From an uncultured Acidovorax sp. (lineage in GTDB: Bacteria > Pseudomonadota > Gammaproteobacteria > Burkholderiales > Burkholderiaceae_C): DNA of 64,000 bases. The position numbers were made by a program, and so were the translations under genes. Of the stretch, positions 55,952 through 64,000 are shown piece after piece. The notes under the pieces were generated by a model. It ran no database searches. It saw only the letters and a program-made list of their open reading frames with translations, and was not told the origin of the DNA. Each line of letters begins with the position of its first letter. Positions within the stretch are counted from its first letter, which is position 1. The DNA lies in the NCBI GenBank assembly GCA_913774625.1, contig CAJYHL010000017.1, positions 47,755 through 111,754 on the forward strand, given 5' to 3'.

Positions 55952-57340
55952 ATGTCCCTGCCTGCACGCCTGTCCCCGGTCCTTCCACGTTTTCACAGGG
56001 GCCGGCGGCTGGCCTGCCTGCTGGCCGGAGCGGGGCTGATCGGCGGCCTGGCGTGGCTGGGGCACGGCGCGGCAGCGGCGAAGTCGCCTGCGCCCGTCGC
56101 CGCACCGCCCGATGCCAACCGCATGCAGATGCAGGTGCAGCCGGACTTCGCCCGCATGCAGGCGCTGGGGCAGGTGATGTTCTTCGACAAGGGACTGTCG
56201 GCGTCGGGCCGGGTCTCCTGCGCGAGCTGCCACGATCCGGCCCATGCCTTCGGGCCGCCCAACGGGCTGTCGGTGCAGCCCGGCGGGGCCGATGGCGCGG
56301 CCCTGGGCGTGCGGGCCGTGCCGTCGTTGCGCTACCAGCAGAACGTGCCCCCTTTCACCATGCACCGCTTCGACGACGATTTCGACGAGAGCGTGGACCA
56401 GGGCCCCGCAGGCGGCCACACCTGGGACGGGCGCGCGAGCACGCTGCACGAGCAGGCCGCGATTCCGCTGCTGGCGAAGCACGAGATGGCCAATGCCAGC
56501 CCGGCGGATGTGGTCGCCAAGCTGCGCCGGGCGCCCTATGCGGCGCAGTTCCGGGCGACCTTCGGTGCCGATGCGCTCGACGACGATGCGCGGGGCTTCC
56601 AATGGGCCACGCTGGCGCTGGAGATGTTCCAGCAGGACGCCGCCCGCTTCTACCCCTACAGCAGCCGCTATGACGACTATCTGCGCGGCAAGGGCCAGCT
56701 CTCTGCGCGCGAGATGCGCGGCCTGGCGCTCTTCAACGACGAGAAGAAGGGCAACTGCGCGTCCTGCCACCTGAGCGAGGTCAGCCCCAACAACGGCTCG
56801 TTCCCGGCCTTCTCGGATTTCGGCCACATCGCGATCGGTGTGCCGCGCAACCGCTCGCTGCCGGCCAACCGCGACCCGGCCTTCCATGACCTGGGCTCCT
56901 GCACTACCTTGCCCGCCAACGTCGGCGAGAAGGAGCGCGCCGCGCTCTGCGGGGCGTTCCGCACGCCCAGCCTGCGCAACGTGGCCGTGCGCCAGGTGTT
57001 CTTCCACAACGGCGTCTTCCACGACCTGGAAGAGGTGATCCGCTTCTACATCACGCGCGACAGCGACCCGAAGCGCTGGTACCCCTATCCCACTCGCGCC
57101 AAGGGCCCCCACACGCCCTACGACGACCTGCCCGCCCGATATGTCGGCAACATCAACCGGGAAGCGCCTTTCGACCACAAGGCAGGCGAGCCACCGCGCC
57201 TGACGGAAGCCGAGATCGGCGACATGGTGGCCTTCCTGCGCACGCTCACCGACAAGGACGCGCAGCCCGCGGCCGACGCGGTGGCCCAGGCCGCGGCGAA
57301 GACGGTGGCGAAGAAGACGTCGGCCGCCGGCCAGCGCTGA
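55952..57340 (+). CDS. Di-haem cytochrome c peroxidase-like protein (MauG family)
   Basis: A 462-residue periplasmic protein with an N-terminal signal or membrane anchor (RRLACLLAGAGLIGGLAWLGHGAAAA). Two haem c sites are seen: VSCASCHDPAHAFG near residue 90 and CASCHLSEVSPNNG near 270. Further motifs are GGHTWDGRASTLHEQA near 155, FRTPSLRNVAVRQVFFHNGVF near 345 and AEIGDMVAFLRTL near 425. Family members reduce hydrogen peroxide or modify proteins; this one is longer than classic CcpA. The C-terminus is Ala/Lys-rich. It converges on tolA. Confidence 0.92.
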   Translation: MSLPARLSPVLPRFHRGRRLACLLAGAGLIGGLAWLGHGAAAAKSPAPVAAPPDANRMQMQVQPDFARMQALGQVMFFDKGLSASGRVSCASCHDPAHAFGPPNGLSVQPGGADGAALGVRAVPSLRYQQNVPPFTMHRFDDDFDESVDQGPAGGHTWDGRASTLHEQAAIPLLAKHEMANASPADVVAKLRRAPYAAQFRATFGADALDDDARGFQWATLALEMFQQDAARFYPYSSRYDDYLRGKGQLSAREMRGLALFNDEKKGNCASCHLSEVSPNNGSFPAFSDFGHIAIGVPRNRSLPANRDPAFHDLGSCTTLPANVGEKERAALCGAFRTPSLRNVAVRQVFFHNGVFHDLEEVIRFYITRDSDPKRWYPYPTRAKGPHTPYDDLPARYVGNINREAPFDHKAGEPPRLTEAEIGDMVAFLRTLTDKDAQPAADAVAQAAAKTVAKKTSAAGQR

Positions 57341-57380
57341 GCCGGGCTGGAGGGCCGGGCGCGGGCCCGGGCCTCCTATG

Positions 57381-57399
57381 GCCGGCGGGCCCCGCCGGC
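57381..57399. terminator. Strong hairpin between the peroxidase and tolA
   Basis: Arms GCCGGCGGG (57381-57389) and CCCGCCGGC (57391-57399) flank one base, giving a very stable stem with an effective three-base loop. It lies between convergent stops. No T run follows, so it is a terminator-like hairpin rather than a classic one. Confidence 0.5.
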
Positions 57400-57403
57400 T
57401 AGG

Positions 57404-58453
57404 CTATTCCTTGGGCTCGAAGCCCAGCACCAGCGAAGAGGGCACGCGGCCGTCCACGTCGCGCGGCAGCGTGTCGGTCTTCTGCAGTGCGCGGATCACC
57501 GCATCGTCCCAGGCCTTGTTGCCGCTGGAGCGGGTGATGCGCGTGCCGACGATGGTTCCGTCGGGCGCGGCACGCACCTCGACCTCGGTACGCGGATTGC
57601 CCGAGATGATGTCCGGATAGACGATGTTCGGCCGCACCTTGGCCGCGACCTTGCCGCCGTAGCTGCCGGACGGGCCCGAGCTGCGCTGCGCGCTGCCGGT
57701 CGCCGTTTCGCCGCCGGTGGCGCCGGCCAGGCCCTGCATGCGGCGCAGCTGGTCTGCGCGGAATTCGGCGGCACGCTTGGCATCGGCTTCGGCTTTCTTC
57801 TGCGCCTCGGCCTTCTTCTGGGCGTCCGCCTTCTTCTGGGCTTCGGCCTGCTTCTGCGCATCGGCCTGCGCCTGCTGCTGCTTCTTCTTGTCCTGCTCGG
57901 CCTTCTCGCGGCGTTCCTGCTCGCGCTCGGCACGCTCTTTCTCGGCCTTGTCGCGCTGGGCCTTCTCCTTGGCCTGCTGTTCCTTCTGCTTCTGCAGGCG
58001 CTCCTGCTTTTCCTGCTCCAGCTGTTCCTGGCGCTCGCGTTCGCGCTTGTCGCGCTCGGCCTGCTGCTGGCGCTCCTTCTTGGCCTGTTCCAGCCGGCGC
58101 TTCTCGCGCTCGATGGCGATGTCGGCCTCGCGCGTGTCGGGTTCCGCCACCCGTGGGGGTGGTGGGGGCGGCGGGGCGGGAGGCGGCGGCAAGGGTGCGG
58201 GCGCAGGCTCGGGCTCGGGGGCCGGCGTGGGGGGCGGTGGTTCGGGCGCCACTTCGCGGGGCGCGGCCTGCTGCGGTACGGCAGACCACAGCTCGGCCTC
58301 GACGGCGGGCTGGTCGGCGCTGGTCTTCCAGTTCACGCCCCAGGTCAGCGCGGCCAGCAGTGCGGCATGCACCAGCACCGCCAGGGCCACGGCGCGCAGG
58401 CGTCCGGGGGGACGGGGCGGGGCAAACTGGTTGCGGTCGTCTTGGGCGTACAT
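57404..58453 (-). CDS. tolA: TolA, envelope integrity protein
   Basis: A 349-residue inner membrane protein that links the TolQR motor to TolB-Pal during cell constriction. Residues 19-40 form the membrane anchor (LRAVALAVLVHAALLAALTWGV). A Pro-rich segment at 60-100 follows. A long Lys/Glu/Gln/Ala helix spans about 108-235, with repeats of AQKKADAQKKAEAQKKAEAD. The C-terminal domain (about 250-349) contains VRPNIVYPDIISGNPRTEVEV and AWDDAVIRALQKTDTLPRDVDG. It is last in the ybgC-tolQ-tolR-tolA run. Unlike the preceding genes, a gap of 146 bases with a (CTAT)10 microsatellite separates it from tolR, and no good Shine-Dalgarno precedes the ATG. Confidence 0.94.
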   Translation of the reverse strand: MYAQDDRNQFAPPRPPGRLRAVALAVLVHAALLAALTWGVNWKTSADQPAVEAELWSAVPQQAAPREVAPEPPPPTPAPEPEPAPAPLPPPPAPPPPPPPRVAEPDTREADIAIEREKRRLEQAKKERQQQAERDKRERERQEQLEQEKQERLQKQKEQQAKEKAQRDKAEKERAEREQERREKAEQDKKKQQQAQADAQKQAEAQKKADAQKKAEAQKKAEADAKRAAEFRADQLRRMQGLAGATGGETATGSAQRSSGPSGSYGGKVAAKVRPNIVYPDIISGNPRTEVEVRAAPDGTIVGTRITRSSGNKAWDDAVIRALQKTDTLPRDVDGRVPSSLVLGFEPKE

Positions 58454-58541
58454 GCGGGAACTGGGTAGTGGAAGAGGGAGCGTGAGGAATGCCGGGAGGG
58501 ACCGGAGGGCCGGGCCGGCGGGCAGGGCCCCGGGCGGCTCC

Positions 58542-58594
<53 letters not shown>

Positions 58595-58599
58595 GTCTT

Positions 58600-59025
58600 T
58601 CAGCCGCCGGTCTTCACGGACAGGCCCACGCGCTGCACGCCCGCCTTCTGCAGGGCGTCCATGGCCTTGACCACGGTTTCGTAGGGAACGGTCTTCTCGG
58701 CCGTGATGACGACCGCGCTGCCTGCGGCCTGGCCGGCCTGCCAGCGCTTCGCGGCGTCGCCGATCTCGCGCTGGGTGAGCGTGCGGGTGGCGTCCTGCGT
58801 CTTGAACTGCAGCTGGCCGTCCTTGCCGACCAGGATCTGCGCCACGGCGGGCGGCTGCTTGGAGGCCTTGCCCACCGTGGGCACGTCGATCATGCCCGGC
58901 GTGAGCATGGGTGCCGTCACCATGAAGATGATGAGCAGCACCAGCATCACATCGATGAAGGGCACCATGTTGATTTCGTTCATCGAACGGCGGCGGCTGC
59001 CGCTGCGCGAGGCCATTGCGGGCAT
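58600..59025 (-). CDS. tolR: TolR, biopolymer transport protein of the ExbD family
   Basis: A 141-residue protein with one membrane helix (NMVPFIDVMLVLLIIFMVTAPML, residues 18-40). The conserved Asp used for proton flow is in PFIDVMLVLL near residue 25. The periplasmic part follows (VDVPTVGKASK, then LVGKDGQLQFKTQ and a final TVVKAMDALQKAGVQRVGLSVK). It starts 16 bases after the tolQ stop on the minus strand. The motor drives TolA. Confidence 0.95.
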   Translation of the reverse strand: MPAMASRSGSRRRSMNEINMVPFIDVMLVLLIIFMVTAPMLTPGMIDVPTVGKASKQPPAVAQILVGKDGQLQFKTQDATRTLTQREIGDAAKRWQAGQAAGSAVVITAEKTVPYETVVKAMDALQKAGVQRVGLSVKTGG

Positions 59026-59041
59026 GCGAGCCTCCTTCGGG

Positions 59042-59739
59042 TCAGTGGCCCGAGGCCGAGCTGGGCTGGGCGCCCAGGTTGCGCTGCAGGATGTTGGAGA
59101 ACTCTTCGATGAAGGTTTCCTGGTGGATGGCCACGCGGTCGATGTCGCGCGCGAAGCGGTTGTAGGCGATCACGGCCGGAATGGCGGCGAAGAGGCCGAT
59201 GGCGGTGGCCACCAGCGCTTCGGCGATGCCGGGCGCCACGTTGGCCAGCGTCACCTGCTCCATGCCGGCGAAGCCGGTGAAGGCGTGCATGATCCCCCAG
59301 ACGGTGCCGAACAGGCCCACGTAGGGCGACACGGAGGCTACCGAGCCGAGGAAGGAGAGGCTGGACTCGATCACGTCCATCTCGCGCTGGAAGCTCGCGC
59401 GCATGGCGCGGCGGGCGCCGTCCAGCAGCGTGCCGGGGTCGCTGATGCGGCGCTCGCGCAGCTTCTGGTATTCGCGCATGCCGCTGGCGAAGATGCGTTC
59501 CATGGGGCCCGCGTTCTTGGCGTTCTGCGCGGCACCCGCGTAGAGGTCGTTCAGGCTGGTGCCCGACCAGAATTCGCGCTCGAAGTCCTCGTTCAGCGAA
59601 CGCACGCGTTTCAAGGCGAACAGCTTGCGGAAGATGGCGGCCCAGCTGGAGATCGACACCCCGATCAGCAGCAGCATGACTAGCTGCACGACCCAACTGG
59701 CGTTGAGCACCAAACTGACGATGGACATGTCTTGGGAAT

Positions 59740-59743
<4 letters not shown>
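59042..59743 (-). CDS. tolQ: TolQ, motor protein of the Tol-Pal system
   Basis: A 233-residue inner membrane protein with three membrane segments: about 14-38 (VVQLVMLLLIGVSISSWAAIF), 135-158 (LSFLGSVASVSPYVGLFGTVWGIMHAFTG core), and 168-192 (GIAEALVATAIGLFAAIPAVIAYN). The MotA/ExbB/TolQ domain is complete. It overlaps the ybgC stop as ATGA. Confidence 0.95.
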
Positions 59744-60162
<419 letters not shown>

Positions 60163-60190
60163 CGTCTGCCGCCTGGTGGGTGCCGGACCT

Positions 60191-61375
60191 TCAGCCGATG
60201 GCGGCCTGCAGGCGCCGCACGGCCTCCTGCAGTTGCGCCATGGAACTGGCCGTGGAGAAGCGCACGAAGCGCGCGGTGTCGGCGCTGCCGAAGTCGCGCC
60301 CCGGCGTGATGGCCAGATGGGCCTCGCGCATCAGCGCGAAGCTGAAGTCCCAGCTGCCCTGCACGCCCAGCCGCCGGGCGGCGCGGGTGCAGTCGGCCCA
60401 GGCGTAGAAGGCGCCGTCGGGCAGGGCCGGCACGTCGAGCCCCAGCGACTGCAGCGCGGGCACGAAGAAATCGCGCCGGGCCTTGAATTCGGCGCGGCGG
60501 CGCTCGTATTCGGCCAGGCTCTCGGGTTCGAAGCAGGCCAGCGCCGCATGCTGCGCGACGGTCGATGCGCAGATGAAGAGGTTCTGCGCCAGCCGCTCCA
60601 CCACCGGCACCATGGCGTCGGGCACGACCATCCAGCCCAGGCGCCAGCCGGTCATGTTGAAGTACTTGCTGAAGCTGTTGATGCTGATGACGTTCTCGTC
60701 GATGGCGAGCGCGGTCTGGCCGAAGGCCTGGTCATACGACAGGCCCAGGTAGATCTCATCGACCAGCGTCATGCCGCCGCGCGCCTGCACCACGCCGTGG
60801 ATGTGGCGCAGCTCCTCGTGCGCGATCGACGTGCCCGTGGGATTGGAGGGCGAGGCCAGCAGCACGCCGCGCGTCTTCGGCCCCCAGGCGGCTTCGACCT
60901 TGGCGGCGCTGAGCTGGAAGCGTTCCTCGGCCGTGGTGGGCAGGAGCACCGCCCGGCCTTCCGCTGCGCTCACGAAGTGGCGGTTGCAGGGGTAGCTCGG
61001 ATCGGGCATCAGCACTTCGTCGCCGGCTTCGATCAGCGCCAGGCAGGCCAGCTGCAGCGCGGCCGAGGCGCCTGCCGTGACCACGATGCGGCGCGCCGGC
61101 ACCTGCACGCCGAAGCGCTGGGCGTACCAGCCGCTGATGCGCTCGCGCAGCGTGTCCAGGCCCAGGGCGTTGGTGTATTGCGTGGCGCCGGCCCGCATGG
61201 CGCGGTCGGCGGCTTCCTGCACCAGCGGCGGCGCGGTGAAGTCGGGCTCGCCGATGTTCAGGAAGATCATCGGGTCGCGGCTGCCGGCCACTTCGCGCGC
61301 CAGGGCCTGGGCGGCCTTGGCCACTTCCATCACGTAGAAGGGTTCGATGCGTTCGGCGCGGGTGGAGAACTTCAT
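60191..61375 (-). CDS. PLP-dependent aminotransferase, class I
   Basis: A 394-residue fold-type I aminotransferase. Visible features are IFLNIGEPDFTAPPLVQEA near residue 40, VTAGASAALQLA near 100, ASPSNPTGTSIAHEEL near 175, the PLP lysine in INSFSKYFNMTGWRLGWMVV near residue 235, and RFVRFSTASSMAQLQEA near 375. It transfers amino groups between an amino acid and a keto acid; substrate unknown. It sits 68 bases after nusB and 28 before ybgC on the same strand. The gene is not part of riboflavin or Tol function and may simply share the transcript. Confidence 0.92.
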   Translation of the reverse strand: MKFSTRAERIEPFYVMEVAKAAQALAREVAGSRDPMIFLNIGEPDFTAPPLVQEAADRAMRAGATQYTNALGLDTLRERISGWYAQRFGVQVPARRIVVTAGASAALQLACLALIEAGDEVLMPDPSYPCNRHFVSAAEGRAVLLPTTAEERFQLSAAKVEAAWGPKTRGVLLASPSNPTGTSIAHEELRHIHGVVQARGGMTLVDEIYLGLSYDQAFGQTALAIDENVISINSFSKYFNMTGWRLGWMVVPDAMVPVVERLAQNLFICASTVAQHAALACFEPESLAEYERRRAEFKARRDFFVPALQSLGLDVPALPDGAFYAWADCTRAARRLGVQGSWDFSFALMREAHLAITPGRDFGSADTARFVRFSTASSMAQLQEAVRRLQAAIG

Positions 61376-61443
61376 GGAGCAAAGGGGCTGTGCGGCGCCC
61401 GGCAGCGCCTGCGGCGGGCGCCGGGCAGGGGACGTGGCGGCGC

Positions 61444-61989
61444 TCAGGCCGGCGCGCTGTTGCTGCTGCTGTCGCTGGACTTGTCGGCCGCGACTTCCGC
61501 GGCACGCAGCTGCGGAGCCAGGCCGTTGAGCACGCCGTTGACGTACTTGTGGCCGTCCGTGCCGCCGAACTCCTTGGCGAGCTCGATGCATTCGTTGATG
61601 ACCACGCGCCAGGGCACGTCCATGCAATGCTGGAACTCGAACACGCCGATCCACATGGCCGCATGCTCGATGGGCGAGATCTCGGCCATCTTGCGGTCGA
61701 GCTGGGGCGCGATCAGCGCGTCGAGCGAATCGGCGGTGCGGATGCAGCCGTGCAGCAGCGCGTCGTAGTGGGCGGCATCGGCCTTGTGGAAGCCGGTGAG
61801 GTCGCGCGTGAAATGGTCGATGGCGGTCGCGTCGTTGCGGCCCACCAGGTGCTGGTAGAGCGCCTGCAGGGCGAATTCGCGGGCGCGGCTGCGGCCCGAC
61901 TTGGAGGCGGCCTTGCGGGCGCCCGTGCTGGTGGTGCCGGTGCGTGGCTGGCGCGGCGGGCGCTTGCCGCCCTGGGTCGGTTCGCTCAA
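61444..61989 (-). CDS. nusB: Transcription antitermination factor NusB
   Basis: A 181-residue RNA-binding protein, longer than usual because of a basic N-terminal tail of about 35 residues ([21 protein letters not shown]) and a Ser/Ala-rich C-terminus. The core is standard: [53 protein letters not shown], and [13 protein letters not shown]. It joins S10 and other Nus factors in rRNA antitermination. It overlaps the ribH stop as ATGA. Confidence 0.95.
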   Translation of the reverse strand: MSEPTQGGKRPPRQPRTGTTSTGARKAASKSGRSRAREFALQALYQHLVGRNDATAIDHFTRDLTGFHKADAAHYDALLHGCIRTADSLDALIAPQLDRKMAEISPIEHAAMWIGVFEFQHCMDVPWRVVINECIELAKEFGGTDGHKYVNGVLNGLAPQLRAAEVAADKSSDSSSNSAPA

Positions 61990-62450
61990 GACAGTTCCTC
62001 CAGCAGGTTGGCCATCTCGACCGCGACGCGCGCCGCGTCCTGGCCCTTCTCGGTCTGGCGGGCGATGGCCTGCTCCAGGTTCTCGGTCGTGATGATGGCG
62101 TTGGCCACCGGCACGTGGTAGTCGAGCGAGACGCGCGTGACGCCGGCGCCCGATTCGTTGGACACCAGCTCGAAGTGGTAGGTCTCGCCGCGGATGATGC
62201 AGCCCAGGGCGATCAGCGCGTCGTATTCGTCGCGCTCTGCCAGGGCCTGCAGCGCCACGGGCACTTCCAGCGCGCCGGGCACCAGCACATGGTGGATGTG
62301 CTTTTCCTGCACGCCCAGGGCGATCAGCTCGGCGCGACAGGCCGCCGCCAGGCTGTTGGTGATGCTCTCGTTGAAGCGGGCCTGCACGATGCCGATGTGC
62401 AGCTTCTTGCCGTCGAGCCGGTCCGCCGTTCCTTTTTCTGCGCCAAACAT
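61986..62450 (-). CDS. ribH: 6,7-dimethyl-8-ribityllumazine synthase
   Basis: A 154-residue enzyme that joins the butanone-phosphate product of RibB with the ribitylamino-uracil to make lumazine, the penultimate step of riboflavin synthesis. Motifs are [18 protein letters not shown] near residue 17, [16 protein letters not shown] near 55, [19 protein letters not shown] near 80 and [21 protein letters not shown] near 110 (catalytic His in the ETYHFE segment). It lies five bases after ribBX and overlaps nusB. Confidence 0.96.
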   Translation of the reverse strand: MFGAEKGTADRLDGKKLHIGIVQARFNESITNSLAAACRAELIALGVQEKHIHHVLVPGALEVPVALQALAERDEYDALIALGCIIRGETYHFELVSNESGAGVTRVSLDYHVPVANAIITTENLEQAIARQTEKGQDAARVAVEMANLLEELS

Positions 62451-62455
62451 GTTCT

Positions 62456-63577
<1,122 letters not shown>

Positions 63578-63784
63578 GACTGGGGCTTTCGGGAAGTGGG
63601 CCGCCCGGACGGGCACGGCGCGTGTTCCCGATGGGCGGATGGCCGCAGCCTGCGGGCATGCAGGCCACCACCCGAAGAACAAGTGCCGCGGCCACAGGCC
63701 GTGCGGTACGGGAACGCTGCGCTCCCGTAGAGCGGGCGATTCTAGTTCAGCGCGGCTGCGGATGGCGGAGGCCGGCGTCCCAGG

Positions 63785-64000
63785 CGCGCGCCGCTCGGGC
63801 CGGCTTCGCGCTCAGAACGTGTTTACGATCTCCCTGGGGTCGCGCAGCGGTGTGGGCGGGATGGGATGCAAGGCGCGGTGCGCAGTGTATAGCACGGCTA
63901 TTCACAAGCGCCGCAACGCCGCAGACCGCCCACACCGCTGCGCGACCCCAGGGAGATCGTAAACACGTTCTGAGCGCGAAGCCGGCCCGCGCGGCGCGCG
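63785..64000. repeat. Long near-perfect inverted repeat, arms of at least 75 bp
   Basis: Left arm 63785-63859 and right arm 63926-64000 are reverse complements with one mismatch (T63795 against C63990), 74 of 75. They are separated by 66 bases. The spacer itself folds: ATAGC (63889-63893), ACG, GCTAT (63897-63901), flanked by GTG/CAC and GCGC/GCGC pairs. The whole 216-base unit is therefore an imperfect palindrome that reaches the right edge and may extend beyond it. It contains no recognisable gene. The arm shares ACACGTTCTGA with the palindrome at 786-803. Confidence 0.9.

Noticed and set aside
63578..63784. FMN riboswitch ahead of ribBX
   Set aside because: I looked for the conserved FMN element (AGGGGCxxGG, GGCGGT blocks) on the minus strand and did not see it.

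Overview
The window is GC-rich with tightly packed genes. Its gene content points to a betaproteobacterium of the Comamonadaceae, most like Acidovorax. The clues are the gntR-sdhCDABE-gltA // mdh-acnB arrangement, the ribBX-ribH-nusB-aminotransferase-ybgC-tolQRA string, a cyoABCD-surf1-regBA string, and interspersed TTGCT...ATAGCTGA palindromic repeats. This assignment is inferred from sequence alone. I saw no rRNA, tRNA, CRISPR array, prophage or insertion-sequence transposase.

Layout. 1-757: start of a PAS/GAF sensor gene that runs off the left edge. 1.1-17.9 kb: a catabolic and transport island. It holds an M20 amidohydrolase, an Lrp regulator, a class III aminotransferase, a 2-hydroxyacid dehydrogenase and a GNAT enzyme on one side. 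Diverging from these are a type II HAD enzyme, a PuuB-like FAD oxidase, a complete peptide-type ABC importer, a tartrate/D-malate-type dehydrogenase and a succinate-semialdehyde-type dehydrogenase. The substrate is unknown, probably a peptide-like or N-acylated amine. 18.0-19.8 kb: lipid A phosphoethanolamine transferase. 19.8-26.4 kb: a five-gene signalling operon with GGDEF-like/EAL-like/REC, a small protein, HDOD, histidine kinase and REC-HD-GYP. 26.8-30.0 kb: glutathione-dependent formaldehyde detoxification (frmA, fghA) with a divergent GlxA-type regulator.

30.1-42.7 kb: TCA-cycle region. gntR, sdhCDAB, sdhE and gltA lie on the minus strand. mdh, trans-aconitate methyltransferase, a CoA-ester-lyase-like gene, a secreted Lys/Ala-rich protein and acnB lie on the plus strand. 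A GntR-type palindrome sits between the two divergent promoters. 42.8-45.3 kb: an SbmA/BacA-type peptide transporter lacking its first membrane segment, then an orphan mini-Vgr plus PAAR pair resembling the tip of a contractile injection machine. 45.5-52.4 kb: cytochrome bo-type quinol oxidase cyoABCD, a SURF1 factor, and a RegB/RegA redox two-component system in one run. 52.7-57.3 kb: MFS transporter, acid phosphatase/phospholipase C-type lipoprotein, and di-haem cytochrome c peroxidase-like protein. 57.4-63.6 kb: minus-strand run from riboflavin synthesis (ribBX, ribH) through nusB and an aminotransferase to ybgC-tolQ-tolR-tolA, with a (CTAT)10 microsatellite between tolR and tolA. 63.8-64.0 kb: a near-perfect long palindrome with arms of at least 75 bp that reaches the right edge.

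The most unusual items are the long palindrome at the right end, the compact Vgr/PAAR pair without a secretion cluster, the microsatellite upstream of tolA, the degenerate GGDEF/EAL signalling operon, and the uncharacterised catabolic island.
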